Notes: generated by a model not told the origin, from the sequence alone. DNA of 64,000 bases from Gillisia marina (GCF_000258765.1 NZ_AJLT01000019.1:172965-236964); one strand, 5' to 3'; numbered from the stretch's first letter, positions 1 through 10,800 are shown. Translations and numbers: made by a program.

Positions 1-111
1 GCCAGTGTTACAGACCCTAAGAAAGTGGTATTTCAGCTTATGGAAAATTACAAACGAATGCTGCAAAGAAAACCGCTTATGAATATTGTAGAGTTGAAAA
101 AAGAATATTAA
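1..111 (+). CDS. 3' end of an unidentified protein (partial)
   Basis: An open frame enters from the left edge and ends at a TAA at 109-111, giving 36 residues that finish ELKKEY. It has coding character but too little remains to name a family. It stops 11 bases before the universal stress protein start, so the two were probably co-transcribed. Confidence 0.55.
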   Translation, partial: ASVTDPKKVVFQLMENYKRMLQRKPLMNIVELKKEY

Positions 112-122
112 AAATTATAGAG

Positions 123-578
123 ATGATACAGGGATTTAAAAACATCTTGGTAGCGGTAGATTTTAACGATGCCGTAGGAAAAATTCTAGGTTATGCGGAA
201 GCACTAGCCTTACAGTTCGATTCTAAAGTTTGGGTGGTACACGTTGCAGATCCAGATCCGGATTTTGTTGGATACGAACCCGGACCACAATATATTAGAG
301 ATTTTAGAGCAGAGGAATTAAGGGAGGAACATAAAAAAATTGCAGAATATGACCAATATGTTTCTAGATAAAAAAAATAGAATCTGCTGCACTCCTAATT
401 CAAGGTTCAACTGTAGAAACAGTTTTAAATGAAGCTAAAAAAATTACGTGCAGACCTCCTGATAGTTGGAAATCATAAACATAGTTTTTTGCATAATTTA
501 TTATCGGAAAGTGTTTCACTGGAATTATTAAAAAATGGAAACATTCCGTTGCTAACAATTCCTATAGACGAAGACTAA
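123..578 (+). pseudogene. UspA-type universal stress protein, frameshifted
   Basis: Cytoplasmic universal stress protein of the UspA fold, about 150 codons, the usual length. The first 82 codons open with KNILVAVDF, the beta1 strand with its nucleotide-site Asp, followed by VWVVHVAD. That frame stops at 369-371. The protein continues in a second frame (ALLIQGSTVETVLNEAKK) and then in the first frame again (LRADLLIVGNHKHS...IPLLTIPIDED) to the stop at 576-578. The second shift fits one extra A in the A7 run at 437-443. The first shift, near 365-377, is in the opposite sense. Its C-terminus overlaps the convergent DinB-like gene by four bases. The two shifts cancel, so an intact gene with sequence errors is as likely as a true pseudogene. 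Confidence 0.75.
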
Positions 579-1081
579 CTGGAAGCTTTTACCACACTTA
601 CCGTAACCAAAAGCTGCCCAATGTGGCGTTGGGTGTGTTCTGCAGCATGAAAGAGAATACCTATCACCGTACTCGGCATTTGTTTTCTACCAACACCTCT
701 AAATTCGGTTAAAGTAGAGGGTAAAACTTTTTCTAATAGTGCTATTGCTTCCATTACTTTATCTTCAAAATTCTTCACAAGATTTTCTGAAATAATACTG
801 CTGTTTGCAATCCCTTCATTCTTAAAATACAAAAACTGTTCTTCGCTTAACTTTTCATTTTTAGCATAGGTAAGCAACCTATCCAAAACTCCAAATAAAT
901 GTTGCAAATGAAACCCTACCGAAGCTCTTTCTGCAGGTTTTTCCCATAATATTTCATCTGGAAAATCCTTCATATAGCTCCTCAGTTCTTCTTTAGATTG
1001 CATTAGCGAATGTGCCACCGGCTGAAGAATATCTGGTATATTTTCTATTTTACCGCGCAACCAGTATTCGGGCTGTATCAT
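575..1081 (-). CDS. DinB-like four-helix-bundle protein
   Basis: A 168-residue protein of the DinB/YfiT-like metalloenzyme superfamily. The His pattern is visible: HLQHLFGVLDR in the second helix (around residues 58-68) and HAAEHTQRHIGQ near residues 145-156, the usual three-His metal site. Relatives are putative thiol-dependent S-transferases or stress-induced proteins; the substrate here is unknown. No signal peptide, so cytoplasmic. It is transcribed alone and converges with the stress protein gene. The same fold recurs as the N-terminal domain of EgtB at 25.8-27.0 kb. Confidence 0.75.
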   Translation of the reverse strand: MIQPEYWLRGKIENIPDILQPVAHSLMQSKEELRSYMKDFPDEILWEKPAERASVGFHLQHLFGVLDRLLTYAKNEKLSEEQFLYFKNEGIANSSIISENLVKNFEDKVMEAIALLEKVLPSTLTEFRGVGRKQMPSTVIGILFHAAEHTQRHIGQLLVTVSVVKASS

Positions 1082-1157
1082 TTTAATGGCTTGAAGATTA
1101 ATAGTTCTGTAAAAATAAAAGAAATAGTATCTTTAGCTATCCATTAAATACATAAAT

Positions 1158-4100
1158 ATGTTTCAAAAATCATTGCTTACCCTTGCACTAGTGATTCTTT
1201 CCGCTACAACATTCTCACAAGAAAAAGATAAAAAAGATAAAGCCGATAAATGGGATGTATCGAATCCCTACACGAAAGATTGGAAAATTAATGAAGTTCC
1301 TTTGAATACAGATGAAGGAACCTGGATGAATTTAGATGTAAGTCCCGATGGAAAAAGCATAGTTTTTGATTTGTTGGGTGATATTTTTATGATGCCTGTT
1401 TCGGGAGGAAAAGCTAGGCTTCTGAGATCTGGAATGCCTTATGAAGTGCAACCAAGGTTTAGTCCGGATGGCACCAAAATTCTTTTTACCAGCGACGCAG
1501 GCGGTGGAGATAATATTTGGATCATGGATGCTGAAGGTGAAAATGCAAAGCAGGTTACTACAGAAGATTTTAGATTATTGAACAATGCTGTTTGGACGGC
1601 CGATGGGAATTCCATCATAGCAAGAAAACATTTCACCTCCGGGCGTTCTTTGGGAGCCGGAGAAATGTGGCAATATCATATTGCAGGTACTGCAGGGCTT
1701 CAATTAACTGAAAGAAAAAACGATCAGCAGGATGTGAATGAACCAAGCACTTCTCCGGATGGAAGGTATTTGTATTATAGTGAAGATATGTATCCAGGTG
1801 GCAACTTTCAGTATAATAAAGATCCAAATAAGCAGATTTATGTTATAAAAAGATACGATTTTGAAACAGGAGAAACCGAGGTAATCACCGGAGGTTCCGG
1901 GGGTGCAGCACGACCTCAGGTTTCCAGAGATGGAACAAAACTCGCATTTATTAAAAGAGTTCGTACAAAAACTGTCTTATATGTACATGATTTAAAAACA
2001 GGAGAAGAACGACCTATTTATGATAACTTAAGCAAAGATCAGCAAGAGGCTTGGGCAATTTTTGGAGTATATCCGGGATTTAGCTGGATGCCGAATAACA
2101 GAGAAGTCGTGATCTGGAGCGAAGGAAAAATTAAACGTATTAATGTTGAATCTTCTGAAGTAAAAGAAATTCCGTTTAATGCTGAAACCACTATCAAAAT
2201 TGCTGAAGCGCATCATTCTAGTCCGCAGGTGTTTTCAGAAAATTTCACCGCGAAAGCAATTAGAAATGCAGTGACTTCGCCGAACGGCAAAACGCTGGTA
2301 TTTCATGGCTTAGGATTTCTTTGGAAAAAAGAGCTTCCTAATGGAAAACCTCAACGTTTAACAAAAGACACCGATTTCGAATTTGATCCATCTTTTTCTA
2401 GTGATGGAAAGTCAGTAATCTATGTTACCTGGGACGATCAAAATAAAGGAAGTATTAAAAAAGTTGCTCTTTCAGGTGGGAATCCTTCAACATTAACACA
2501 AGAAAAGGGAATTTATAGAAATCCATCTTTTTCAAGAGATGGCAATAAAATTGTGTTTACAAAAGAATCGGGAAATACAGATCTAGGTGAAACTTTTACG
2601 AAGGAACCTGGAATTTATTTGATGAATGCCGATGGGAGAAATTCAGAAAAAATAAGCAAATCGGGAGATTTTCCAGTATTTAATAAAGACGATTCGAGAA
2701 TTATTTTCCAGACCGGAGGCTATTTGTTCGGGAATCTTACCAAGAGTTTAAAAAGTATAGATCTAAATGGAGAAGATGAGCGTGTGCATTTCAATTCAAA
2801 ATACGCCAATCGTTTAATCCCTAGTCCGGATAATAAATGGATCGTTTTTTCCAACTTGCATAAGGCATATATTGCACCATTTGTAATGACAGGAAAACCA
2901 ATAGATCTCGATGGAAAATCGAAAGCCTTTCCGGTAACTCAGATCACAAAAGACGCAGGTATCAATTTGCATTGGTCTAACAATAGCGATAAAGTTCACT
3001 GGACCTTAGGAGATGAATATTTTAGTAATGAAATCGATCAAAAATTCACCTTTTTAGAAACTTCACCAGACTCGATTTCGGCAATTACAGAGACAGGTTT
3101 AAAAATAGGTTTACAAACCAAGACCGATGTTCCAAAGGGAAAAATTGCGTTTACCAATGTGCGTATTATTACCATGGAAGGCGACAAGGTTATCGAAAAT
3201 GGAACTATTATAGTAGATGAAAATAAAATTGTTGCCCTTGGAAATTCCGGTGATATTGAAGTTCCTAAAAATGCAAAAACCTACGATTTAACCGGTAAAA
3301 CCATTATGCCCGGAATTGTAGATGCTCATGCACATATTGGTGCATTTAGATATGGAATAAGCCCTAAGAAACACTGGCCACTTTATGCGAATCTTGCCTT
3401 TGGAGTTACTACTGCACATGATCCTTCAGCACTAAGCGAAACGGTATTTGGAATGGCAGAAATGATAAAAAATGGGGAAATGGTTGGTCCAAGATTATTT
3501 TCAACAGGAATAATTATTTATGGAGCCGATGGTGATTTTAAAGCAGACATCAACAGTTTGGAAGATGCAAGATCGGCCCTTAGAAGAACAAAGGCTTTTG
3601 GAGCAAATTCTATTAAAAGTTACAATCAGCCAAGAAGAGAGCAACGCCAACAAGTGATGCAGGCTGCCAAAGAATTAGATCTAAATGTGGTTCCGGAAGG
3701 TGGAAGTACTTTTTTCCATAATATGAGTATGATCATGGATGGGCACACGGGAATCGAACATAATATTCCGGTAGCTCCCGTTTATAAAGATGTATTTAGC
3801 CTTTGGGGAAACAGCAACACCGGCTACACTCCTACTCTAATCGTAAATTATGGTGGTATAAACGGAGAATTTTACTGGTATGAGAAATCGAATGTTTGGA
3901 AGAATGAAAAGTTATTAACCTTCACCCCTAGATTCATCGTAGATTCTAGATCCAGACGTAGAGAAATGTTGCCACAGGAAGAATATGACAATGGCCCTGT
4001 ATTAGTTTCTGAAACAGCAAAAGCTTTAAGCGATAAGGGTGTAAAAGTAAATCTGGGCGCGCACGGGCAATTACAAGGACTTGGAGCACATTGGGAATTA

Positions 4101-4460
4101 TGGTTGTTACAAATGGGCGGAATGAGCAATCTAGAAGCTTTAAGAGCCGCAACGATTAATGGAGCAGAATACTTAGGAATGGGAAGCGAAATTGGATCTT
4201 TGAAAGTTGGGAAATTGGCAGATCTCATCGTTTTAGAGAAAAACCCACTGGAAGATATTCAGAATTCGAACACCGTAGAATACACAATGGTTAACGGACG
4301 TTTATTTGATTCTGCTACCATGAACGAAGTCGGAAATAATCCGGAAGAAAGAACAGATTTTTATTGGGAAAATAATAATTACAATCAGGCATTTCCTTGG
4401 CATGAAAGCACCCAGAGCTTTACCGCTCCAGGGTGTACATGCCAGTCTACACATAATTAA
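1158..4460 (+). CDS. Exported beta-propeller / amidohydrolase fusion
   Basis: An 1100-residue exported enzyme. Residues 1-20 form a Sec signal peptide ending TFSQ. Residues about 55-640 carry repeated SPDGKSIVF / SPDGTKILF / SRDGTKLAF blades of a TolB/WD40-like (PD40) propeller. From about residue 670 an amidohydrolase domain follows, with VDAHAHIG (metal-binding HxH, near residue 722), an EHNIP His and a C-terminal KVGKLADLIVLEKNP strand. Family members are metal-dependent hydrolases of C-N bonds, often in peptides; the propeller may gate access. Substrate unknown. The C-terminus GCTCQSTHN holds two Cys in a CTC pattern. ATG with an A-rich leader; nothing else in the operon is obvious. Confidence 0.85.
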   Translation: MFQKSLLTLALVILSATTFSQEKDKKDKADKWDVSNPYTKDWKINEVPLNTDEGTWMNLDVSPDGKSIVFDLLGDIFMMPVSGGKARLLRSGMPYEVQPRFSPDGTKILFTSDAGGGDNIWIMDAEGENAKQVTTEDFRLLNNAVWTADGNSIIARKHFTSGRSLGAGEMWQYHIAGTAGLQLTERKNDQQDVNEPSTSPDGRYLYYSEDMYPGGNFQYNKDPNKQIYVIKRYDFETGETEVITGGSGGAARPQVSRDGTKLAFIKRVRTKTVLYVHDLKTGEERPIYDNLSKDQQEAWAIFGVYPGFSWMPNNREVVIWSEGKIKRINVESSEVKEIPFNAETTIKIAEAHHSSPQVFSENFTAKAIRNAVTSPNGKTLVFHGLGFLWKKELPNGKPQRLTKDTDFEFDPSFSSDGKSVIYVTWDDQNKGSIKKVALSGGNPSTLTQEKGIYRNPSFSRDGNKIVFTKESGNTDLGETFTKEPGIYLMNADGRNSEKISKSGDFPVFNKDDSRIIFQTGGYLFGNLTKSLKSIDLNGEDERVHFNSKYANRLIPSPDNKWIVFSNLHKAYIAPFVMTGKPIDLDGKSKAFPVTQITKDAGINLHWSNNSDKVHWTLGDEYFSNEIDQKFTFLETSPDSISAITETGLKIGLQTKTDVPKGKIAFTNVRIITMEGDKVIENGTIIVDENKIVALGNSGDIEVPKNAKTYDLTGKTIMPGIVDAHAHIGAFRYGISPKKHWPLYANLAFGVTTAHDPSALSETVFGMAEMIKNGEMVGPRLFSTGIIIYGADGDFKADINSLEDARSALRRTKAFGANSIKSYNQPRREQRQQVMQAAKELDLNVVPEGGSTFFHNMSMIMDGHTGIEHNIPVAPVYKDVFSLWGNSNTGYTPTLIVNYGGINGEFYWYEKSNVWKNEKLLTFTPRFIVDSRSRRREMLPQEEYDNGPVLVSETAKALSDKGVKVNLGAHGQLQGLGAHWELWLLQMGGMSNLEALRAATINGAEYLGMGSEIGSLKVGKLADLIVLEKNPLEDIQNSNTVEYTMVNGRLFDSATMNEVGNNPEERTDFYWENNNYNQAFPWHESTQSFTAPGCTCQSTHN

Positions 4461-4486
4461 ATTGATTAGGCCCTAATTTATCTATT

Positions 4487-4810
4487 ATGAGAAGAGTAAA
4501 ACTTTACAATCCTTTTAAAACCCGAATGATCGATGAGAAATTCATTCGGGAGCACTTGGCATTGGAACGAACTAAATTAGCAAACGAGCGAACGTTGCTT
4601 TCTTATATTCGATCGTCTCTATATCTCTTTATTGGTGGGCTAGCAATATTGCAAATTAAAGAATATGAGCACGTACAATGGTTAGGATATTTATCCTTAA
4701 TAATATGTGTGATTTTTATAAGTATTGGAGTTTATAGATATATTCATTTAAATAGAAAGCTTTATAAATTGCTGAGATCAGATGATGAAAGTGATTATAA
4801 ACCTGATTAA
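4487..4810 (+). CDS. DUF202 (YidH-like) small membrane protein
   Basis: A 107-residue integral membrane protein. EHLALERTKLANERTLLSYIRSSL followed by hydrophobic helices at about residues 46-60 and 68-88 is the DUF202 signature (LAxERTxLAxxRT). Function unknown in the family. It starts 27 bases after the propeller-amidohydrolase stop, so it may be read from the same transcript, and is followed 20 bases on by another small membrane protein. Confidence 0.8.
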   Translation: MRRVKLYNPFKTRMIDEKFIREHLALERTKLANERTLLSYIRSSLYLFIGGLAILQIKEYEHVQWLGYLSLIICVIFISIGVYRYIHLNRKLYKLLRSDDESDYKPD

Positions 4811-4830
4811 TAAATAAGAGCAGTCTTTAA

Positions 4831-5205
4831 TTGATAATACAATCCATTGTTCATTATTCCTTACACTATCTAGCCATAGGCGGTATTGCTTATTGGTACG
4901 ATAAAGAGAAATGGAAACGCTATTGGCTTATTTTGGCACTTACCATGTTTGTGGATATAGATCATATTTTTGCTAATCCACTTTTTGATCCTAGCAGATG
5001 TGGAATTGGTTATCACCCGTTACATTCAGAAATAGCTATATTAATTTATTTTGTCGGGACCTTCCTGCTAAAAAATAGAGTTCTAAAACTGATCTTTATT
5101 GGATTATTTTTCCACATGATCACAGATTTTATAGACTGCCTGTGGATGTTTTCTAATTGTGATGAGTGCTATCTAAAATCGGAAATTTACAATTGGTTTC
5201 ATTAA
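4831..5205 (+). CDS. DUF6122-like membrane protein
   Basis: A 124-residue protein with about four hydrophobic helices and conserved polar patches HYSLHYLAIGGIAYWYDKEKW and MFVDIDHIFANPLFDPSRCG, resembling the Bacteroidota DUF6122 family of unknown function. The His/Asp-rich patch recalls membrane metal-dependent hydrolases, but this is only an impression. TTG is the only plausible early start (4831). It ends five bases before the convergent DUF302 lipoprotein. Confidence 0.6.
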   Translation: MIIQSIVHYSLHYLAIGGIAYWYDKEKWKRYWLILALTMFVDIDHIFANPLFDPSRCGIGYHPLHSEIAILIYFVGTFLLKNRVLKLIFIGLFFHMITDFIDCLWMFSNCDECYLKSEIYNWFH

Positions 5206-5210
5206 TTCTA

Positions 5211-6131
5211 TTATAATCCGGCAGCAGTATTAGCAAGATTATTCAAGGCAGTTGAAATTTGGGCTAAAACATCCTCATTTCCTTCAATTTGATGTCTTGC
5301 AGCAAGATAGGAAGGATCATTATAAGATATGTTTACTGAGCCGTCTTCAGTCTCCCACACCAACATTTTTTGAGGAAGATCCAAACCAATGCTCTGCATA
5401 CTTTGCATCAACGGAGAACCAAGGTCCGGGTTTCCAAATATGATGATTTTCGTAGGTCTTAATTCCAAACCAATGCTAGCTGCATTTGCCTGATGATCTA
5501 ATTGGGCCACAATTGTCAAGTTTTCATTTGAAGTTATTGCATTTTGCAGGCTATTGTAAGTTGATCCAAAATCTTGAGTACTTTTCACAGTAACAACACC
5601 TTCTTCTAATTCTGCCGTTAGATCTGTAGCTCTTTTAATTTCTGAAGAAGTAGCGGATTTAGTTAAATTTTCCAACGCTGCAGAAATTTGTGGCAAAGTA
5701 CTTACTCCTTGAAGAGAATGTCTGGATTCTAAATAGGGAACACTATTGTAAAGTGCATATACCGTGTTTGATGTATTTTGAAAAAACAATACTTTTTGAG
5801 GGAGATCCAAACCAGCTAACTGATTCTTTTGCATCAATGGTGTTCCTAAAGCCGGATTCCCGAAAAATACAATTTTGGTTGGGTTAAGAACTCTCCCTAC
5901 AGATCTTGCATTTGCAGCATGATCTACTTCAGCAACTATGGTAATCCCATCATTAGCATTTAGAGAATCTATAAAAACAGTATAAGTATTGGCAAAATTA
6001 TTTTTGCTTTCGGCATACTTTGTACCCGTTACATCAATTTCTTCAGAAGAAAGAACAACATCTCCAGGATCGTCATTATTACAGGAGTTTAAAATGAACA
6101 AAAAACTAAAAAACGTTATCAATTTAATCAT
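5211..6131 (-). CDS. Tandem DUF302 lipoprotein
   Basis: A 306-residue lipoprotein: signal peptide with lipobox LNSC (Cys near residue 17) followed by acidic NNDDPGD. Two copies of a DUF302 domain follow (about residues 48-155 and 185-300). Both contain TIVAxxDHxANAxSxGxxLxPTKIxxFGNPxLGxPLMQ and GLDLPQKxLxxxxxxxxVxxxYNxxxYLxxRH. DUF302 proteins are small alpha/beta proteins of unknown ligand; some are linked to stress or redox metabolism. The internal duplication is clear by eye. Probably monocistronic. Confidence 0.8.
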   Translation of the reverse strand: MIKLITFFSFLFILNSCNNDDPGDVVLSSEEIDVTGTKYAESKNNFANTYTVFIDSLNANDGITIVAEVDHAANARSVGRVLNPTKIVFFGNPALGTPLMQKNQLAGLDLPQKVLFFQNTSNTVYALYNSVPYLESRHSLQGVSTLPQISAALENLTKSATSSEIKRATDLTAELEEGVVTVKSTQDFGSTYNSLQNAITSNENLTIVAQLDHQANAASIGLELRPTKIIIFGNPDLGSPLMQSMQSIGLDLPQKMLVWETEDGSVNISYNDPSYLAARHQIEGNEDVLAQISTALNNLANTAAGL

Positions 6132-6355
6132 GACTATTATGAATTTTCAATTAATATATATAACTCTCTCTTTGATTGCTTCAACTTTATAAATCTTTAA
6201 CCTATAATGTTAATTAAGTTTGAAGGAATGACCAAAAAAATAATGCTTAGGTCAAATTATTCGAATCGGCTATTTTTAGCCTAAAACTTGTATCTTTATC
6301 GACTTTGAATTACTTTCATCGTCCTCAAAAAATAACCAGTTATAAAGAGTTAAGT

Positions 6356-6970
6356 ATGCATGTAGCCATTGCGGGAAATATAGGGTCTGGTAAAACCACC
6401 CTCACAAAATTATTAGCAAAACATTATAAATGGGAACCACAATACGAAGATGTTCTTGAAAATCCTTATCTCGAGGATTTTTATAATAAAATGGAACGCT
6501 GGTCTTTTAATCTTCAAATATATTTTCTGAATAGTAGGTTCAGACAAATCTTACAGATAAGAGAAAGTGGCAAAAAAATTATTCAAGATAGAACCATTTA
6601 CGAAGACGCTCATATCTTTGCTCCCAACCTTCATGCGATGGGTTTAATGACGAATAGAGATTTTGAAAATTACAGATCGCTGTTCGATCTTATGGAAAGT
6701 GTTGTAGCCGGTCCAGACCTTCTAATATATTTAAGAAGTAGCATTCCAAATTTAGTTTCCCAGATACATAAACGTGGGAGAGATTACGAAAATTCTATAT
6801 CTATTGATTATCTTAGCAGACTGAATGAACGCTACGAAGCTTGGGTCCATACATATGATAAAGGAAACTTGCTCGTTATAGATGTAGATAATATAAATTT
6901 TGTAGACAATCCGGAGGATTTGGGAGATATCATTAGCAAGATAGATGCTCAATTGCACGGATTATTTTAA
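6356..6970 (+). CDS. Deoxynucleoside kinase
   Basis: A 204-residue cytoplasmic dNK/dGK-family kinase that phosphorylates deoxynucleosides for salvage. The P-loop GNIGSGKTT lies at residues 7-15, the substrate-site DRTIYEDAHIFA near 79-90, and the LID arginines in KRGRDYE near 139-145. ATG at 6356 is preferred because the P-loop strand MHVAIAGN starts there; the frame opens earlier at a TTG (6305) but those 17 residues are not family-like. A second dNK domain is fused to FolK at 56.6-57.7 kb, so the cell probably carries two deoxynucleoside kinases with different specificities. Confidence 0.85.
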   Translation: MHVAIAGNIGSGKTTLTKLLAKHYKWEPQYEDVLENPYLEDFYNKMERWSFNLQIYFLNSRFRQILQIRESGKKIIQDRTIYEDAHIFAPNLHAMGLMTNRDFENYRSLFDLMESVVAGPDLLIYLRSSIPNLVSQIHKRGRDYENSISIDYLSRLNERYEAWVHTYDKGNLLVIDVDNINFVDNPEDLGDIISKIDAQLHGLF

Positions 6971-6982
6971 ATTTTAACGACC

Positions 6983-7635
6983 ATGGAGGCTACTAAGCAC
7001 AAAAGACCAAAACACAAGGCTCTGCCAAACTTTTTAAAAATCCGATTTTAGAAAAGCTTACGCACACCCATATTGCTGCACCTTTAATAATTTTTACTGT
7101 GATCTCCGCAATTCTAATTTATTTTGGGATCGTAGAAAAAGGCTTTGAAGTACCGAGTATGATCTTGCTCTTCTTAGGTGGATTGTTCTTCTTTACATTT
7201 ATAGAATATTTAATGCACAGGTATTTGTATCACTTACCTGTTACCAATCCTAAAAGAGAAAAATTTGTATACACCATGCATGGGGTACATCACGATTTTC
7301 CAAAGGATAAAGATAGGTTAGCAATGCCACCGGTATTAAGTTTAATCCTTGCTACTATATTTTTTGTGATTTATCGAAGTGTGATGGGAGACTACGCCTT
7401 TGGGTTTCTTGCAGGTTTCCTTATGGGGTATACCGCATATTTAGGAGTTCATTACTCTGTCCACGCATTTAAGGTTCCTAATAATTTTTTGAAAATACTA
7501 TGGCATCACCATAGTATTCATCACTATAGAGAACCAGACAAGGCTTTTGGAGTATCTTCTCCGTTATGGGATGTAATCTTTAGAACCATGCCTAGAAAGT
7601 CCCCTATGGAGCAGCAGACAAGTGCTTCTCATTAA
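6983..7635 (+). CDS. Fatty acid hydroxylase (sterol desaturase superfamily), N-terminal frameshift
   Basis: Membrane di-iron hydroxylase of about 216 residues; family members add an alpha- or beta-hydroxyl to lipid acyl chains. Histidine boxes are visible: EYLMHRYLYH, HGVHHDFP, HYSVH and WHHHSIHHY, between two pairs of hydrophobic helices. The N-terminus starts at ATG 6983 (MEATKHKRPKHK) and continues in another frame from about 7018 (GSAKLFKNPILEKLTHTH), so one base is missing near 7013-7017. An uninterrupted shorter frame starts at GTG 7099 but lacks the first helix. The last 124 bases recur at 12903-13026, beyond the SusCD pair. Confidence 0.75.
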
Positions 7636-7647
7636 TAAAAAGTAATA

Positions 7648-7697
7648 TTTGACAATAAAAAAAACCCACTTCTCAGTGGGTTTTTTTTATTGTCAAA
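7648..7697 (+). terminator. Perfect 23-bp palindromic terminator after the hydroxylase gene
   Basis: Perfect inverted repeat with arms 7648-7670 and 7675-7697 and a TCTC loop. The CCCACT/AGTGGG core is followed by T8, giving a strong intrinsic terminator that would work in either direction. A shorter version with the loop in the opposite orientation sits at 13047-13072. Confidence 0.9.
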
Positions 7698-7866
7698 ATT
7701 AATTTTTCTGTGGCGAATAAAATATTATCACAGAACATAAATTTTCATAATTACTACCGTGTCAAAAGACTTTTTTTGTTAATGTTAACAAATAAAAGGT
7801 TAAAATTTAGATAATATTATAAAAATATGTAATCTTAGCGCATGTATAACCCTTAAACAAGATTAC

Positions 7867-10800
7867 ATGATATCAAAACTACCTTGGGTATTTATCCCTT
7901 TTTTTCTGCTATTTATGAGTTTCTCCTATGGACAGGAGAAGACTATTTCGGGTAATGTAACAGACCAAGACGGTCTCCCGTTACCTGGTGTTTCCATTGA
8001 AGTTATTGGAACTCAACGTGGAACACAGACTGATTTTGATGGAAATTATAGCTTAATTGCTAACGTCGGTCAAAAATTAAGATTCACCTTTTTAGGACAA
8101 ACACCTGCAGAAAGAACTGTGGGAGCTTCCAGTACGATTGACGTCCAAATGGACAAAGATGCTGAAGCATTAGAAGAAGTAATAGTAACTGCCTATGGAA
8201 CATCTACCAAAGAAGCGTTCACAGGTTCTGCCAGTGTTATAGGTGCTGAAGATATAGCTACAAGGAACGTTACATCTCCTATTGCAGCAATAGAAGGAAG
8301 GGCAACGGGTGTTCAATTTACTTCGGCATCAGGACAACCTGGGTCGTCACCAAATATAGTAATACGTGGTGTTGGTACGATCAATGGGTCTACAGATCCA
8401 TTATTTATTGTGGACGGTATTCAATATGAAGGAGCTTTAAATACGATTGCTCAAGAGGACATTAAATCCTTTACAATTCTTAAAGATGCAGCTTCAACAT
8501 CATTATATGGTTCCAGAGCGGCTAATGGGGTTGTTCTTATTACAACTAAGAGTGGTAGTAGAAGAGGAGGAATAAAAGTAAGTGCTTCAACTCAAACCGG
8601 TTTGGTATCCCAAGCTATTTCACCTTACGATGAGGTTTCTCCAGGCGAATATTATGAAGTTATGTGGGAAGCTTTAAAAAATTCAAGTGCTGGTGGTGGA
8701 GACCCTGCATTTGCTTCTGCAAATATATATAATAGCTTAGGTTATAATCCATTTGATGTGCCTAATGATCAAATAGTTGGAACGGATGGACAACTAAATC
8801 CAAATGCAAATGTGATCTATCAATCATTAGATTGGTACGATGTTTTGCAAAAAACTGGTGTAAGACAGAATTATAACGTAAATGTTTCTGGCGGAGGTGA
8901 GGATCATACCGTATTTTTCTCTGCTTCTTATTTAGATGAAGAGGGCTATGTAGTTTCGTCATCTTTTGATCGATTAACATCACGTCTAAGCGCAGAATTT
9001 GATGCAAACGACCGAATTACAATTGGAGGTAGTGCTAATATTTCTATTTCTGAAGCTGTGGGGCCTAGTTCCGCAGGAACAGGTAGTATTGTTAACCCTT
9101 TCGGTTTTGCTAAAAATATAGGTTCAATCTATCCTGTATATGTAAATGATTTGCAAGGAAATATCGTTCGTGATGTCGCTGGAAATCCTGTATTTGATAA
9201 TGGGGAAGGTTTTCCCGATTTTAATATCGGATCAAGACCTATAAGTCAGGGACGTCATGCACTACAAGAACTTCTGTTAAATGATGAACGTGATAGGGAT
9301 AATACATACGGTTTTAGGTTTTTTACTGAGATTGAATTATTAGAAGGGCTTAATGTTCGCTTAAATTATGGTAGAGATATTAATGAAGGGCTTGAGAAAG
9401 AATATGAAAACAACATTATTGGAGATGCCCAACCAACTGGAAGATATGGTGAGACGAGGTTTAGAAGGCAGGTAGAAAATTTCAATCAACTTTTAACATA
9501 TAATAAGAGTTTTAATGATATCCATAATTTTGATATTACAGCGGGTCATGAAAGTTTCGATAGGACTTTCTCCAGTAATAATGGTTTAGCAATTATTCAA
9601 GTTGCTGAAGGAATCTTTGAATTTGACAACTTTGCAACCCCTGTTAGTTTAGGAGGTTCTACCACAAAAAAAACTATTGAAGGATATTTTTTAAGAACAA
9701 ACTATAATTTCGATAATAAATATTACATAAGTGGTTCTGTTAGAAGAGATGCATCTTCAGTATTCAGTAGAGATTCAAGATGGGGTACTTTCTACTCTGT
9801 AGGAGCTTCTTGGAGAATAGATCAGGAAGACTTTATGGATGATATTTCTTTTATTGATCGATTAAAAATAAGAGCTTCATATGGTGAAGTAGGAAATGAT
9901 GATTTGGGAGATTTCTTTTTATCACAGGCTAGATACTCTATAACCTCTAATGCCGGTAACCCAGCAATAATTAATACAGATATAGGTAATACAGATCTAC
10001 AGTGGGAGACTATAGAAAGCTTTGATGTAGCCTTAGAATTTACATTGTTCAATAACTTTTTAGACGGAACAGTAGAATATTATAAGAAAAGTTCTACCGA
10101 TTTACTCTATGATCTGCCTATTGCTTTGAGTAATGGTCTTAATACAGTTCCTACGAATATTGGAGATTTGTATAATTCTGGTTTTGAGGTTGCTTTGACA
10201 TCCCATCTGATAAATAAAAATGATTTTAAGTGGGATCTAACTTTACAAGCCTCCACTTTTAAAAATGAAATCACAAGTTTACCAGATCCCTTTATCAATG
10301 GATCAAAACGATTGGCAGAAGGACGCTCAATATTCGATTTCTATTTACTAAATACAGCTGGGGTAGATCCTGAAACTGGAGACCAATTGTTTTTTAGTTA
10401 TGAAATTGATGAAAATGGTGAAAGTGTTCCAGTATTAGATGAAAACGGTGTTCAACAGACCACCAATGACTGGCAAGATACTGAAAGAGCATATACTGGA
10501 GATAGTTCCATACCAGATCTTTTAGGATCTATAGCAAACACGATTAGTTATAAAGGAATTTCACTGAGTTTTTTAATAAACTATGGAATTGGTGGATCGT
10601 TCTTGGATAATGGATATTCAGCTATGATGCATAGTGGGAATTACGGAAGTTCTTTACATCCAGATATTCTTAATGCGTGGCGCCAGCCAGGTGACATAAC
10701 CGATGTCCCGAGACTGGAAAATGGAAACTCAGACTTGGTTAGAACACAATCTTCAAGATTTTTAACTGACGCTTCCTTTTGGACACTTAAAAATGTTAAC

